64,000 nucleotides of DNA from Parapristionchus giblindavisi (GCA_943737045.1 CALSFV010000281.1:199001-263000); one strand, 5' to 3'. Shown: positions 33,995-46,505, counted from the stretch's first letter. The notes: generated by a model from the letters alone, not told the origin. A program made the numbers and translations.

Positions 33995-35500
33995 ATGACT
34001 GTTGTGGACGGACTAATTTCTTTCTTGTGCGTAGCCAATATCGCCATCTGGGCCGCCATCGATCATGCAGAATTGAACAAAGAATATTATATTGTAAATT
34101 CTCCACCTGTAAAGGTTGGTTCTACCTTTTTTGTGTTTCCATGTTTAACATGATATATTTGCAGTATGTTGATGCGATATCGGAACCGCTGTTCTCGGGG
34201 TTGTACGAGTTGCTAAAGGATATGCCATTGGTAAGTCAATTTTGTATTGAAATGTTGTTGTTTTTGTATCTCTTTATCTTTAAATATGCTACTGCAGCCT
34301 TGCTTTTCTATGTTAGATGAGGTATGTAAATCAAAGAGTAGTATGACATTGCTAATATTAGAAAAAAACATATGCGTTTAGGGTACAAAGGTTACTGTAT
34401 ATACTGTAGTCGATCGAAAAGTTAAGACGTAAAACAGTGAACTTGGGTTAACTAATAATAATAATTATATTTATTTCCTTATAATAGAAAATTATGATAT
34501 AGATTGCTATGTGAGACCAGTTAGGCAATGAGGGATAATTGAATTCTTTGTTTTTTATTAATGGAAATTTAAAATTAAAAAAAAATTGCAGCCCACCAAC
34601 GACTCGGTAATGTTCGTTCGAGATGCCAAGGGTCGTCTTCGAGTGTGTGAACTCCCTGTAGAAGATATTGATGAGGTCTCTCCCGATGTTGATGACATGA
34701 TGACTGTTGTCATGCTACCATTCAATCAGAAATGTGCTTCACGGGTAAGCTTTTTATATATAATAATAATAATAATAATATTTATATGATAAGAGAAAAT
34801 GGTTACAATAATTGGGATATGGTGATAGCAGAAAGAAACTGATCTAAAAGATCCAGGCTAATTGGACACTTTCAATGTAGAAATTGGCCAGCCACTTTTG
34901 ATAATGCAAGAGGCAAACAATCGATCATAGTCTTTCTAGTTTACATTTAAGTGTCAACAAGTTCTCATTCCGAAATCGCATAAGGCGACCGAACTCCATC
35001 ACTCCCATTTTGCCCCCCCCCCTCATATTCATGTTCTAACTGATGGATAAATTAATAAATTCAGGCTATCGGTGAATGGTACTATGAAGTATGCGGGAAT
35101 CTGGCTGTTAGACGGTCTCGATATGTCACTAATGGCTATTCTAAGAAGACCGGCAGAGCAAAGAGTATGTTTTCCTTCTTATCGGTTAGCCATTATGGTA
35201 GCTGATTTATTGATTGATGGATTAGATTTAAATTTGTTGTAGTATCTCGATTCCGTAATGGAGAATCGCTTGGTGTTATTGGGAGAGATCGACGATTATC
35301 CGAGTGAGTTTTCTTTGATTTCCAATTATTTACTTATATTATTTATTATAACCATAAATTTTTGTTCGACTACAGAAAAAAACTGATATTATTTCGCTAA
35401 AATTGCTTATTTTCATTTCCTCGCACAAATCTGAAAAAAAATATATATATACTAACTCATAATGTGAGTGCTCGAAAATGTATGATTATATTTGATTCAC

Positions 35501-35562
<62 letters not shown>

Positions 35563-35579
35563 ATTATTATTATTATTAA

Positions 35580-35620
<41 letters not shown>

Positions 35621-38600
35621 TCCATTTCAGCCATAGTCCTACTCTACATGAACCTCGTTTCGTGGAACAGACATATTATGATGGGAGTCCATGTGAGATT
35701 GTCGGCGATAAGAGGACTATCCAATCTACGGTTACGGTAAGTACTGATTGATCGTTTGAATAGAAAACTGATCAAATCAATGGTTGATTCATTGCATAGG
35801 TCGAAAAGTATGTTACAAAGTGCCAAGCCTGACCGCTTTTTGAGCCAAAATTTGCCAAAAAGCGAAAAACATTTTGAAAACCAATAACCTAGCTATTCGA
35901 CCTATGATTGATTGTCTGATCTGACGATTAAAAAGAGTATGTTCTAACGGTGACAGTTATAGTGTAGAATAGACGAGAGTAATATGCGAACAGTGAGTAT
36001 TAGGTGCCTCTGAAAACATAAAGTCAATATTTGACAGGGAGTCCCCGGTTTGGTTTTTATTGTTTTTTAGGCCGGATAAAATGTATGGTGTTGATTGTTG
36101 TTTTCATTTTCAGTTTGAGTGCAGCCAACGTTTCGTGAATGGCTACGTGCACATCAACAACGTCATCGAGGAACATCCGTGCAAGTTCAGGTAGGTCAAA
36201 GATCAAAGATAAAAAGATTGTAAAAAATCAAATTTGCTAAACTATTATATAGATATTCAAATATTCTATTAATAGCCTAAAGATCACTATAATAAAATTC
36301 CTGAGCTTCCAGATTGCAACTTCTCTCTTCTGACTTCTGTGCGCATCCATGGTTGGAAGGATCGATTGAGAGAGCGTATAAAATACGGTATGAGTTACCG
36401 TATCAGGGGATATTACGGGCTGTCTTAGAAATTGGAATGTTCTCTAAAATTGGCGTGATCCATGAACGATTGCCGGAAAACGTGAGGCCACAAGCAGAGG
36501 CCGTTTGCCAAAGGTCCTGCCGCTGCTCTTGTGATGCTTGTCGGCAATTGGTTTGCAACCGTTCATAGATACGGCGTCTAAAGGCGAATCAACTGGAACC
36601 ATCGAACAACTTTTTTTTTAAATGAACCGTTCCGGTCATCATTACTAATTATCGATTATTCCAGATGTCGTCCATACTTTCATCCTGATCGTCTGAAGAC
36701 AGTACTCAAGTATCTGAAGGAGTATACGGTCGATGAGGCTAAAGCACGTAAGGGTTTATATTTAAATATTTATGAAGCCAGTTTGCAAATATCCATTCGG
36801 GCACGCATGCTCTGAGTATCTGCGCCACGAGTAGGGGATAAACGGGCATGTTTATTGTTTAAAATACATGTTTGACAAATGCGTTGTGACATCAGTATAT
36901 ATATCCATGAACGTTGGCAAAAAAAATTTGTCGACAAACGTGACGTCACAACCGTAGACGGAGGCATTTGCGATGAATAACTATACAGTAAATGAATAAA
37001 CTAAATTGTACAAGTATAGGATTGCATGTACATTAAATATAAATTTTGAGTTGTGAATTAAAAAAAAATAATTTCAAGGTGCCAAACGAATGGATGAATG
37101 GTCGGCCAATCACGTTGAGCATCTCGCCAATATGGTTCTCATGATGGGAAAGGATCGTTTCAGCGAGAAATTGGTCACAGAGTTAGTTTCGCATCATTGA
37201 TTGATATTGTGCAAACTGTGTGATCTTCATAATTTGTATAGGTGTTGATGATCTTTTTTTTGAAACTGTGTGAGACCAGGTATGTTTGAAGAAACGTGAT
37301 ATTTATTCAAACGTTTCGGAGATTATTTCTCCATCGAAAGGTGTGACTACCTGTTGATTGATATGATATTATTGATTTTTTAAAAATCATTTCCAGGCTC
37401 GTTCGTACTTCGACCGAACAATTTCTGTATCATGATGTTAGGAGCGTGGAGGGGGAGCTTTCGCGTGTCTCGAGACTCGCGCATTTTATCATAAAGTAGG
37501 AAGAGAGAGTACTGTCGGAACAGTAAAATATTAATTTGATTCCAGTGAACTGTTCTGGGCGTCAATTGCACCGGAGGTGCCTTTTAGCGAGCATGAATTG
37601 GAACTGAGAGAGAAGGAGAGTAAGCTAATGCATAAAGAGAATGAGAAGAGGTGGAATAGAGTACGGTAAGGATCCTAATCAAACTTTTCTTGTTCTTCAT
37701 GTTCAAATTCTGGTTAAACTTCAACGTAACTGACGAAGCAAAACACTTTATAATGTCTATAGTTATAACTAGGGCTAGATTGTTTAGGATTGTGCATTTT
37801 AAGAAATACTTCATTTATGAATATTATTAGTATATTAATATAGTCTACGCCTATGGTTGATGCTAGTCGCATCATTACTCATCTGACTTGAGTCTGATAT
37901 GATAAATGAATTGAATCGAATTTTTTTCAGGAAAGTACTGGAAAGATGGCGTGAACGTGAGATTGAAAAGGCTATGTATTATCTGGACCTGGGCGGAGAA
38001 TATTATGATCGATCTTGGTTACGGTAAAAATCTATTTCTTTATTGATTTTTTTTATATTTTTCTTACAAAATAGAGAAAAAGAACCGCACATTCTCCACT
38101 TTTTACGCACAGAAAACTTCATATCGGCTATTTGTATCTATTTTGTTTGTTTATCCATCAGTTGAAACTTGAATAATGAAGGGAAAAAAACAATATGGGA
38201 GTGAGGGGGTGTGTATAATTTTATTGGAAGCATGCGTGGAATTTTCATTTTTTTCCAGTAATTATGAACTATTTGCAAAATTATAATAATAATAATAATA
38301 ATAATAATAATTATTATTATTATTATTATTATTATTGAATGAATATATTTGTAGATGGGCAGAGATGGTTGATGAAATGTCCCGTGTGGAGCTCGTGAAT
38401 GCGATTGAGGATCGGAAAGATGATCGAAAGAAATGGAAAGGTCATTCATTTTATATCTATCCATTTATTTATTTATTTGTTTGTTTATCCCGTGAAATTT
38501 ATTAAAATGCATATAATTTATACTGATAGCCGTTGTTCTCTTTTCTGATCAATTCTCTATTCAAAAGTCACGAAAAGCAGAGAAAATTATTTATTTTACA

Positions 38601-40008
38601 CGCAAAAATATTATTTTTTTAAATTATTTTTTTTCCTTTTCTTTTCGTTTCGTAACTTATGAGCACAACATTGAGAAATGAATGACTGAGTAAATTCAGG
38701 TCAAGTGTTAAATCGTCACGAGAAGGAGGCTCATGATCTCATTAGTGAAGAGAAAGAATTGATGTATTATGCGAGTAAATGGGATGAATATTATGATTCG
38801 TTTGGAGAGGTGAGAAGAATTGTTCATTTAGTCATAATTTTCGACACTTCGGTTTCTGGCCTCATTCCCCTTTCACTTTGATCTGGCCAGAAACCGAAGA
38901 AGTGCCCAATTTTCCTATGCTAATGTCATGTTCAAAAGTAGCGTAACGCAAAGAATCGAAACGAAAAAGTCGCAAAGCCAGGAGAGTTTTCTTTTCTTGG
39001 AACGAACATACCCATTTGAACACATTTACGTAAAGGCCACGGAATGAGAACTCTGATATGCACGATATCTGAGCTCTCATGTGCGATATGTACGAACATA
39101 TCATTAGATCTAAATCGTTTATCCCCTCTATGCCACTTATAAAAATATAATATAACTAATTTATCTTGATTTTGATTTGTTCAGTCTTACAACCAGCTCG
39201 TTCACGCTCCACTACGAATCATTCCCGATGGTGCATTCGAAGTCATCTCAGATGTTATTGAAAGGAATGTGGAAGAGGAGCTGCTACGGGAGAAAACGGT
39301 ACGATTACAGTAGATTCTGTGTTTGGGTTACTGTAGTCTCTTTGATTTTATTTATCTACCTAGCCATCTAGCATTCGCTGGTATTTCAAAACTTGTAGTG
39401 TACTTTGCATTTTCACTTGCAGTGGACTTGTAAGTCTACTTCAAGTGATGTAGATACTGTAATGCATTTCGTCAATTGTTCTAAATAAACTTTAAGTTTT
39501 GTAATACCAGATTACCCTCTTCTAGTCTGCCGCTCTCTATTCGACGATTGTTCATGATTATCGTTTAGTTTTCATTTAAAAAATGATAATAACAATGATG
39601 ATTTAGAAGAAGATTCTGGAAGAGATGGACGAAGAGTCGATGGCGAATCTAATGGATGAGATGCTGGATCTGGATCCGTCACTGCGAAAGGTAAAATATA
39701 GTTATTCATATTTTAATTTTTTAATAAATGAATATGTTGTAATGTACAAATTTAAGTTTACACGCACATTAGATTTAATATTGTATGATGTGAACTTTAA
39801 TCAATTAATTAATCATTCGTTATTTCTACAGTATACTCTTACTGTATGGTATGGAGTGTAATAGATGATTTTTGGTTAATTTTACTTTTCTGTTTTAATA
39901 ATGCAATCAATTATTGAATTAATGACATCCTATTCCTTTCAGTTACTTCGTGATTCGGATGTTGACACTGATACCCTGCTAGATCTACTGTCGTTGGATA
40001 TTGATTGA
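33995..40008 (+). CDS. OS9: OS-9-like ER lectin (MRH domain), ERAD factor
   Basis: Eighteen exons in agreeing phase give 571 aa: 33995-34114, 34165-34230, 34592-34744, 35065-35164, 35243-35303, 35631-35736, 36114-36190, 36313-36387, 36665-36747, 37079-37181, 37397-37495, 37546-37665, 37931-38023, 38355-38440, 38700-38809, 39185-39298, 39607-39690, 39943-40008. The start MTVVDGLISFLCVANIAIWA is a good signal peptide. Residues about 118-235 form a mannose-6-phosphate-receptor-homology domain: EWYYEVC, EQTYYDGSPC, GDKRTIQST, FECSQ, EEHPCKF and DFCAHP, as in OS-9/erlectin. These proteins bind trimmed N-glycans of misfolded glycoproteins in the ER lumen and pass them to the HRD1 ligase. The remaining 330 residues are charged and helical, with a repeated YYxxxWxEYYD-type motif. 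OS-9 fits better than ERLEC1, since there is one MRH domain near the N-terminus. Confidence 0.88.
35503..35620. repeat. (ATT)n microsatellite in OS-9 intron 5
   Basis: A long ATT trinucleotide run ending about 10 bp before the exon 6 acceptor. Similar runs lie at 38281-38335 (intron 13), 43596-43660, 44454-44488, 51333-51381, 59848-59897, 62174-62233 and 62382-62476, nearly all inside introns. Confidence 0.95.
35795..35906. mobile_element. hAT-like MITE, CATAGGTCGAAAAG family
   Basis: Ends CATAGGTCGAAAAG / GCTATTCGACCTATG; flanks ATTCATTG / ATTGATTG match in 7 of 8 bases. OS-9 intron 6. Confidence 0.88.
36452..36570. mobile_element. Palindromic MITE relic in OS-9 intron 8
   Basis: ATGAACGATTGCCGGAAAACG at the left pairs imperfectly with CGGCAATTGGTTTGCAACCG at the right. 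A diverged relative of 21498-21620. Confidence 0.6.
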
Positions 40009-40811
40009 TTGATTTTCTTCTGTCACTGGATATTGATTAATTGTTATGATTATTGATTTGTACTAACATTTAATTAACCCTTTGTTATTATTTCTCATTT
40101 TGATTACTGGTCTATACTTTAAGTTAATTTGAACATGCAGGTCAACCATATCTAGTCAGTCTAACGAATCTCGTGCTATTAACACTAGAATTGAGAAAGT
40201 CAACTTTCTAACTTTATCGAATCTTTAACTTAATATATCATTGTTCATATTACTGCTGTAGGTTTATATTTGCCATGTTCAGTTTGTGTTCGATAAATTG
40301 AATTATTTGATCCTGGCTTATCTTTGACGATATTTTGTATATATTCAAGTTCATACTTTTATTTAATTGCCCCGGAAAACCAGCAGAATAGTCTACGAAC
40401 TTAATTTGTTTCGTTAATGCTGATTTCAAATATATAGATGAATAATGAATAATATTAATTTTGAAGTCAATTGTCAAAGATTAGTCATAGCAAAGAATAT
40501 GGTCAAAGTTTTGGTGTATAGGCGTAGTGTGATATACTGTAGTGAATCTGACCACTTGTGACGAACTGCGTACAATTCTGTCTCAGAAGTTTCTTATTTT
40601 ATTTCTTTGTTTCTCTCCTTTACAGCTTCAATTATCTTTTTATTTGATCTAAATCATTATTGGATACGAGCTCAAATGTGGTTAATCGTGGCTTATTCAC
40701 TCACTGGACCTGAAATGCTGATAGAAATTCGAATTGTTTCATTTCCCTTCTGTTAAACTTAATTTAAATCATACTCATCATCATCACAAATCATATTTAA
40801 ATCATTTCAGC
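40009..40811. other. Intergenic spacer between OS-9 and DNTTIP2
   Basis: AT-rich, no ORF or repeat of note. It ends in TTTCAG one base before the next ATG, a likely trans-splice acceptor (40805-40810). Confidence 0.6.
40805..40811 (+). promoter_or_regulatory. Putative spliced-leader trans-splice acceptor
   Basis: CATTTCAG directly precedes C-ATG (40812) with no upstream in-frame exon. In nematodes this layout usually marks SL addition next to the start codon. Inferred, not shown. Confidence 0.55.
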
Positions 40812-43593
40812 ATGCGAATCCTGAACCTCAAAACAGCAGACGTACCTTCGGATTCTGATTCCGACGATGACGTTGTCGCTCTTCCAGTCAACAAGAACTT
40901 CCGTTGTTTGAAAAAGGACGAGAAACCGGCGGAGGTATTGCTGTTCAAAACTGAATCAAAATAGCACGTGTACTCATTATTGAGATGTCATTTTTTATCA
41001 ACACGGGCGAGGTTCACAATTGACTTTTATTCTTAACCGTCTTTTAATTATTCGTTAAACTTGAAGTAAACATAATACAACGCTTTGAAGTGAAATAACC
41101 CTTCTTTGTCGCTTGTGAACTGTAACTGTAACTAGAGTAGTTTACGATAGTTTCCCGCAGGACTTGAATAACGGGATGTACTGTTTTACCTTTAATATCT
41201 CATGATTATCATACCATAGTTTTTAGTCGTCAAACGACGCGGACTTCTTCTTGTTGGATACTGTAGGCGGAGAGGATGTAGATGAGGAGGAGGAGGCAGA
41301 GGAGGAGAAGGAGGATGGGGAGAAGAGGAAAAGGTTTGTATCGCATTATTAAGTGTGACAATTTCTGGTAGTTGAAAAGCGCAGAATTAATAACAATAAC
41401 AGCTTTATGGCAGAGGAAGGTAGGTGGTAGAGGAAGAGAAGAAGGAGGATGGGGAGAAAAGGAAAAGATTGGTATCGTGTTGTTAAAGGCACACCCGAGC
41501 TATTTTTGCTCTCCGCTCTGACAACACACTATCGCAGACAAAGAAAGCGAAAAAGCATTGTCAAAGCGGAAAGATTCACAATATCTCGGGGTGTACCTTT
41601 AATTATGGTAATTTCTGGTAGTAGACAAGTGCCCGAACTATTATTTAATGATTGAGAGTATATTTTGGTACCTTATCAACTATCAGGACAACAAAAATGA
41701 GAAAAGAACAACATCTCATTTTAGCACATAATAGAGTTAAATTTTTGTTTTGTTCGCAGCAATTCTTACACCATAGGTCGAAAAGTATGTTGCAAAGTTC
41801 CAAGCCTGTCCGGATTTTCGCCAAAATTTCACAAAAATCGAAAAACCTTACCAGATTTTGAAAACCGAGCTATTCGACATATGCCTTACACCTGTTATCG
41901 TCCTTGAGATATCCCGTGGGATAGATACACCTATGTCGTGTTGATCATAAATTTACAGTTTTCTTTGACATTTCACTATTTTTCTCACACACACACCTTC
42001 CGGACGGTTGTGTACGTATAAACTAGGCGCTTTATTGTTTCGATTTCAGCGGGTATGATATGAATCTCCTATTTTTCTGATGGTTTTCATTGCTCATATT
42101 TAAACTGATTTAAAGGGAGCGTAACCTCTCTCAATGGCTTCTTTAGCGCTCTACGCTCTCTCGTTGTTAGCGAACAGAGAAATAGTGTGCGCAATGAAGA
42201 CGCCATTGAGAGAGGTTACGGTCCCGTTAAGATTCCTCTGTAAGAATCTGAAACTGGGCGGGCCTTGGCCCTAGCGACAATGCCGCCCACGTACGAAACG
42301 TTCTTCCGGAAGGTTGCCAACATACGAACTGGGTGGTTTGAGGTTTCGATGATAGCTGATGATAATAATAATACCCATAGGTGGGCGCGCGAGAACGAAT
42401 TATTTTTGCGTACAGCCTTGCCTTCCCATCTGAGCTTTGCGCATAGCCTTGCATCGAAAAAAATTGTAAAATTTCAGTCAAATCTTCAAAAATAGCCATG
42501 CGTACAGCCTTGCCTTCCCCTTCCCCCGTTTGCGAACAGCCTTTCAACCAGCGTGCCCACCTATGCCGCCCACGTACGAAACGGAAGGTTGCCAACGTAC
42601 AAACTGGGTGGTTTGCGGTTTCGATGGTAGCTGATGATAATAATAATACTACATAATTGATTTATCTAGGATCAGGACATATAATAGAGTAGTTGGGGAG
42701 AGAGTTCCATCAACTCAGACAGAAAATGTACTTAAATTTATAATTTGTTACATTTCATTTTCTTAATTATAACAAAAATCAGCGAAAATTGCTCTTGAAA
42801 AGTAAGAAATTCAGTTTCTGGTGTTCTGTTTGTTATAAAAAGTCAATTTCTTATCTTCTTAACAGAACAACTTTTAAGAGAATTATCTCTGTGAGTATTA
42901 TTGATAGAAGTCGCTTATTTATGATCACTCATATTTATTTTAACTAATTTAAGATTCCTCCGTAAGAACTTAACACAAGAGACTGATGCGGCGATTGAAA
43001 TGACGGCTGAAGAGAAGAAAAGGCTGAATACTGTAAGTGTTGTGCTAAAAAATTCCAAAAATAAAAGAAACTAAAAAGACGCGAGAGCGTGTTTAAATCG
43101 AGGAGGGTTTTCTCTGTTTTTTTGTTTTGTTTCTTAAAAGTTATGAACACGGCACAAGCGTGCTTTGCTATTATGAAATTATGAAATTCTAAACGTAGTA
43201 TGATAATAATTGACTATCGTTTGTGATGGATAGGTAGAACGATATCATGAAATGAAGTGAGGCGTTATATTATAGTATTAGTATTATATTATATTATGTT
43301 GTATTGTATTGTACCTGTCACGGGTGTATCAAATAATTAAATAAATTGTATTTTCATTTATGGCTTTTCCAAGTATGCTCGATCGCTGTAAACGTTGAGT
43401 ATTTTTGGATAACGAAGATACTATTTATGAGATAATATAATTGAATATTAAAATATTGAATAAATAAATATGAATTAATAATACAAATTATTGTAGGTTT
43501 TATCCAAGTCTGTCATTCAACCGGGATTCGAGTCATCGCTCGGTTCCAGTGCTTCACTCAAGGGAGTCCGAGCGTTGAAACGAGCTGCCAAGG

Positions 43594-43659
<66 letters not shown>

Positions 43660-44451
43660 TTATCGGTTCTTGAACAATAGAATCATACATTTTCGAGCAC
43701 CCACATTGTGAGTGAGCACTTTTGTCTATGCGGTCAGTTTTGAGACTCGAAACCCATCTAGGAATATGCGGGAAATCGAGATTGGTAAGAATCACCCCAT
43801 GCCTGGTCAGTTTTGAGTACTTGAGATGTAGATCGGGTCAGTTTTGTTCAAATTTCGTGTCAGTTTATAATTCGCAAAAACAACAGATTGTGGGTGGGGC
43901 GAAAATGTATGAATAGAATGTAGCGGTATTCGGGAAATAATATCTATATATATATCTATTTATTAAACGATTCCGGTACTCTGGAAAGTGTCATGCTTGA
44001 TAGATCGAAGATTATCCTTTGCCGGTGGAAATTAAAATTGCGTGGGTGGGTCGCAAAAATTTCATATTTGAGTGAACTTTGGCTAAATCATTATCGTCTT
44101 TGAGCATTTTTTCCTTGATCGGGTGAGTGGGGAGCAAAAAACCAAAAAAAACATGGAAAAATCGATATTTACTTTTCTTTTTTTCTTTTTCTTTCTTTTT
44201 TTTTAAATATGGAAAAATCGTTATTTTCGCTTAAATTGTAATCTTTCACATGCAAAATGAGCTTTACACAGTGGGTCGACCCAGAAAATGAGCCAAATAT
44301 AGTGGGTCAATCCTCACACTGTGAGGGTATGAAAATGTATGACTCTTGTTCTTCCAGGAAGAGCGAGCGAAAACGACGGGCAATAACTGGTTCGATATGC
44401 CAGCGACCGAACTGACGGATGAGAGGTTTGTTGATCCTATCTCTGCTCGAC

Positions 44452-44487
<36 letters not shown>

Positions 44488-46505
44488 TGCAAATCAATGT
44501 TGCACGGTTAGGACAAACCATACATTGGCGCCGACATTCCGTGCCCCGTGTAAAATTGTGGATTTTCGAGAATTGGGTGGAATTACCATAGGTCGAAAAG
44601 TGTGTTGCAAAGTGCCAAACCTGACCGGATTTTGAGCCAAAATTTCACAAAAATCGAAAAACCTGACCGGATTTTGAGAAAATGTATGATGATTATTGAT
44701 TAATTTTTTATACAGACGTGCTGATCTCGAGATGCTCGCAATGCGTGCCACCCTCGATCCTACCCGACACTACCGTAAGAACGACAAGAATGTCATACCC
44801 AAGTACTTCCAGGTTAGACCCAAGTTATTGATTGATTTATCACCATTGAACTTAGTAAAACTAATATTTATACGTATTCATGAATTTACATTGAAACGCG
44901 TGATCATACATTTTCGGTACCCTCGCCGTTTATTTTTATATAGTGGGCCAATTCTTGAAATAGAGTGGGTTGATTCACAAAATACGTTATTTTTAGTTTA
45001 AAAATGGTCATTTTTAGCTTCCTTTTGCATCAAGTGGCCTAAAATGGGCCTTATATAGTGGGTCAATCCTCGCATTGCGAGGGTATGGTAATGTATGCGC
45101 GTGATGATAAAAAGGAAAATGAAGTAATAATGAAAATGATAGCGCGAACGATAATTACGTTGACAAAGGAAATAGCACAGAATATTTGAAATGTGCCTGT
45201 TGATTCCGTGTTACTTGTTATTATTATGACATCAATGGTATGCTGTATTCTCGATCTGTATGGTGGCTATTCTCGATCTGTATTAGTCTAAAAATGGTTC
45301 AATATCTTGGTTTTATTTGATAGAGATTAGTATAATAACGTGGATATTGATTGATTTATTACCATTGAAGTTGGTAAAGGAAATTGCACCAAACATTTGA
45401 AATGTGCCTGTTGATTCCGTGTTAATCGTTTTTATTATGACATCAGTTTTATGCGGGATACTCGATTGCTTCAGGATTTAGGATGTAGGACATGGAGTCT
45501 AAAATGTTTCAATGTCTTGGTTATATTTGATAGAGATTAGTACAATAACATGGATATTGATTGATTAATAATAAATCAATATCTGCAGGTTGGCCGTGTG
45601 GTGGATGATCATCGTGACTTCTACGGTGGTCGTTTGACGAAGAAGGAGAGGAAGCGAACACTCGTGGAGGAGATAATGGTCACGGATAAGGAGGCCATTC
45701 ACAAGAATACTATGAGGTTAGAGCACTTATTACCGTATCCTACTGTATACGGTATTACTGTATTCTACCGTATTCGGTACTACTGTAGCGCACTCATTAT
45801 GCTACGGTATACGGTACTAATGTATCTTATTCATTATGCTACGGTATATGGTAGTACTGTAGCTTATTCATTATGCTGCGGTATGCGGTAGTACTGTAGC
45901 CTATTCTGTAGCCTACCGTATACGGTAGTATTGTAGCTTATTCTGTATATTACCGTATAGGGTAGTACTGTAGCTTATTCATTATGCTGCGGTATACGGT
46001 ATTACTGTAGCGTATTCATTATGTTACCGTATACGGTGGTACTGTAGCGCACTCATTATGCTACGGTATACGGTAGTACTGTAGCGTATTTATTATGCTA
46101 CGGTATATGGTAGTACTGTAGCGTATTCTGTATCCTTCTGTATACGGTACTACTGTAGCTTATTCTGTATCCTACCGTATACGGTAGTACAGTAGCTTAT
46201 TCTCTATCCTACCGTATACGGTACTACTGTAGTTGGTCTCAAATATCGATTAAGTTGTCCGTTCTTTGGGGATATGTTTCTAGAATTTATATTTGAAATG
46301 GTTTGGTTCATTGGAATATTTTCTTTGTAAGTAACAAACAAACAATCAATAATTCATATAAATCAATAATTCAAATCAATGAATACTTCATTATAGATAC
46401 CAAGAGCATCAACAGCGTGAGAAGTCGAAGATTCGTGGATCATTCCAGAAGCCACGATCAGCTAGCAAGAACAAGGATACTGTAGGGAAGAAGAAGAGAA
46501 AGTAA
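40812..46505 (+). CDS. DNTTIP2: DNTTIP2/Fcf2-like pre-rRNA processing factor
   Basis: Eight exons in agreeing phase give 268 aa: 40812-40934, 41227-41333, 42954-43032, 43497-43592, 44358-44425, 44716-44812, 45589-45716, 46397-46505. The N-terminus is acidic with a Ser-Asp run and a Glu-rich block. The C-terminal 150 residues match the Fcf2 domain: NNWFDMPATELTDE, LDPTRHYRKND, IPKYFQVG, FYGGRLTKKERKRTLVEEI and a Lys-rich end. Fcf2 in yeast, and DNTTIP2 in animals, is nucleolar and needed for early pre-18S rRNA cleavages in the small-subunit processome; I infer the same here. It is much shorter than human DNTTIP2 but close to yeast Fcf2. Introns hold many MITEs and a duplicated piece of the exon 3 border. 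The next gene starts 268 bp downstream, a spacing compatible with a nematode operon. Confidence 0.9.
41299..41640. repeat. Tandem partial copy of DNTTIP2 exon 2 with an inserted element
   Basis: The exon 2 end and following intron (41299-41385) recur at 41433-41482 and 41603-41635 (AAGGAGGATGGGGAGAAAAG; GGTAATTTCTGGTAGT), split by the TTAA element at 41483-41602. The copy has lost a usable donor (AGATTGGTAT in place of AGGTTTGTAT). Confidence 0.8.
41483..41602. mobile_element. TTAA-flanked MITE (piggyBac-like target)
   Basis: TTAA at 41483-41486 and 41599-41602 bound an element with inverted ends AAGGCACACCCGAG / CTCGGGGTGTACCT. No coding capacity. The TTAA duplication suggests piggyBac-type mobilisation. 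Confidence 0.8.
41772..41883. mobile_element. hAT-like MITE, CATAGGTCGAAAAG family
   Basis: Ends CATAGGTCGAAAAG / GCTATTCGACATATG; flanks TCTTACAC / CCTTACAC match in 7 of 8 bases. DNTTIP2 intron 2. Confidence 0.87.
42110..42230. mobile_element. TTAA-flanked MITE, GGGASCGTAACCTCTC family
   Basis: TTAA at 42110-42113 and 42227-42230; inverted ends of about 24 bp, GGGAGCGTAACCTCTCTCAA at the left and its near complement at the right. It is inserted in a copy of the DNTTIP2 exon 3 acceptor region. Confidence 0.85.
42281..42650. repeat. Direct repeat of about 90 bp around a hAT-like MITE
   Basis: 42281-42374 and 42567-42650 share GCCGCCCACGTACGAAACG and ATAGCTGATGATAATAATAA-like ends. Between them lies a CATAGGTGGGC-family MITE (42376-42566) with no target duplication of its own. 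The MITE appears to have been part of an unequal duplication. Confidence 0.85.
43684..43911. mobile_element. hAT-like MITE, CATACATTTTCG family
   Basis: Ends CATACATTTTCGAGCACCCAC / GGGGCGAAAATGTATG with a perfect 8-bp duplication AATAGAAT (43676-43683, 43912-43919). DNTTIP2 intron 4. Confidence 0.92.
44519..44690. mobile_element. Diverged CATACAT-type MITE with a partial CATAGGT element inside
   Basis: Starts CATACATTGGCGCCGACATT near 44519 and ends AAAATGTATG near 44689. A truncated CATAGGTCGAAAAG copy starts at 44587. DNTTIP2 intron 5. Confidence 0.6.
44905..45097. mobile_element. hAT-like MITE, CATACATTTTCG family
   Basis: Ends CATACATTTTCGGTACCCTCG / GCGAGGGTATGGTAATGTATG with a perfect 8-bp duplication CGCGTGAT (44897-44904, 45098-45105). 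The interior has GTGGGTCAATCCTCG-type strings also seen at 44270-44345. DNTTIP2 intron 6. Confidence 0.92.
45735..46235. repeat. About 36-bp minisatellite in DNTTIP2 intron 7
   Basis: About a dozen units of ACTGTAGCTTATTCATTATG followed by CTACGGTATACGGTAGT, with variation. Each unit carries the TACGGTA/TACTGTA heptamer more than once and parts are self-complementary. Confidence 0.92.

Noticed and set aside
35464..35751. 95-codon ORF with a poly-Ile core
   Set aside because: It is the ATT microsatellite read in frame into true OS-9 exon 6; the microsatellite part is intron.
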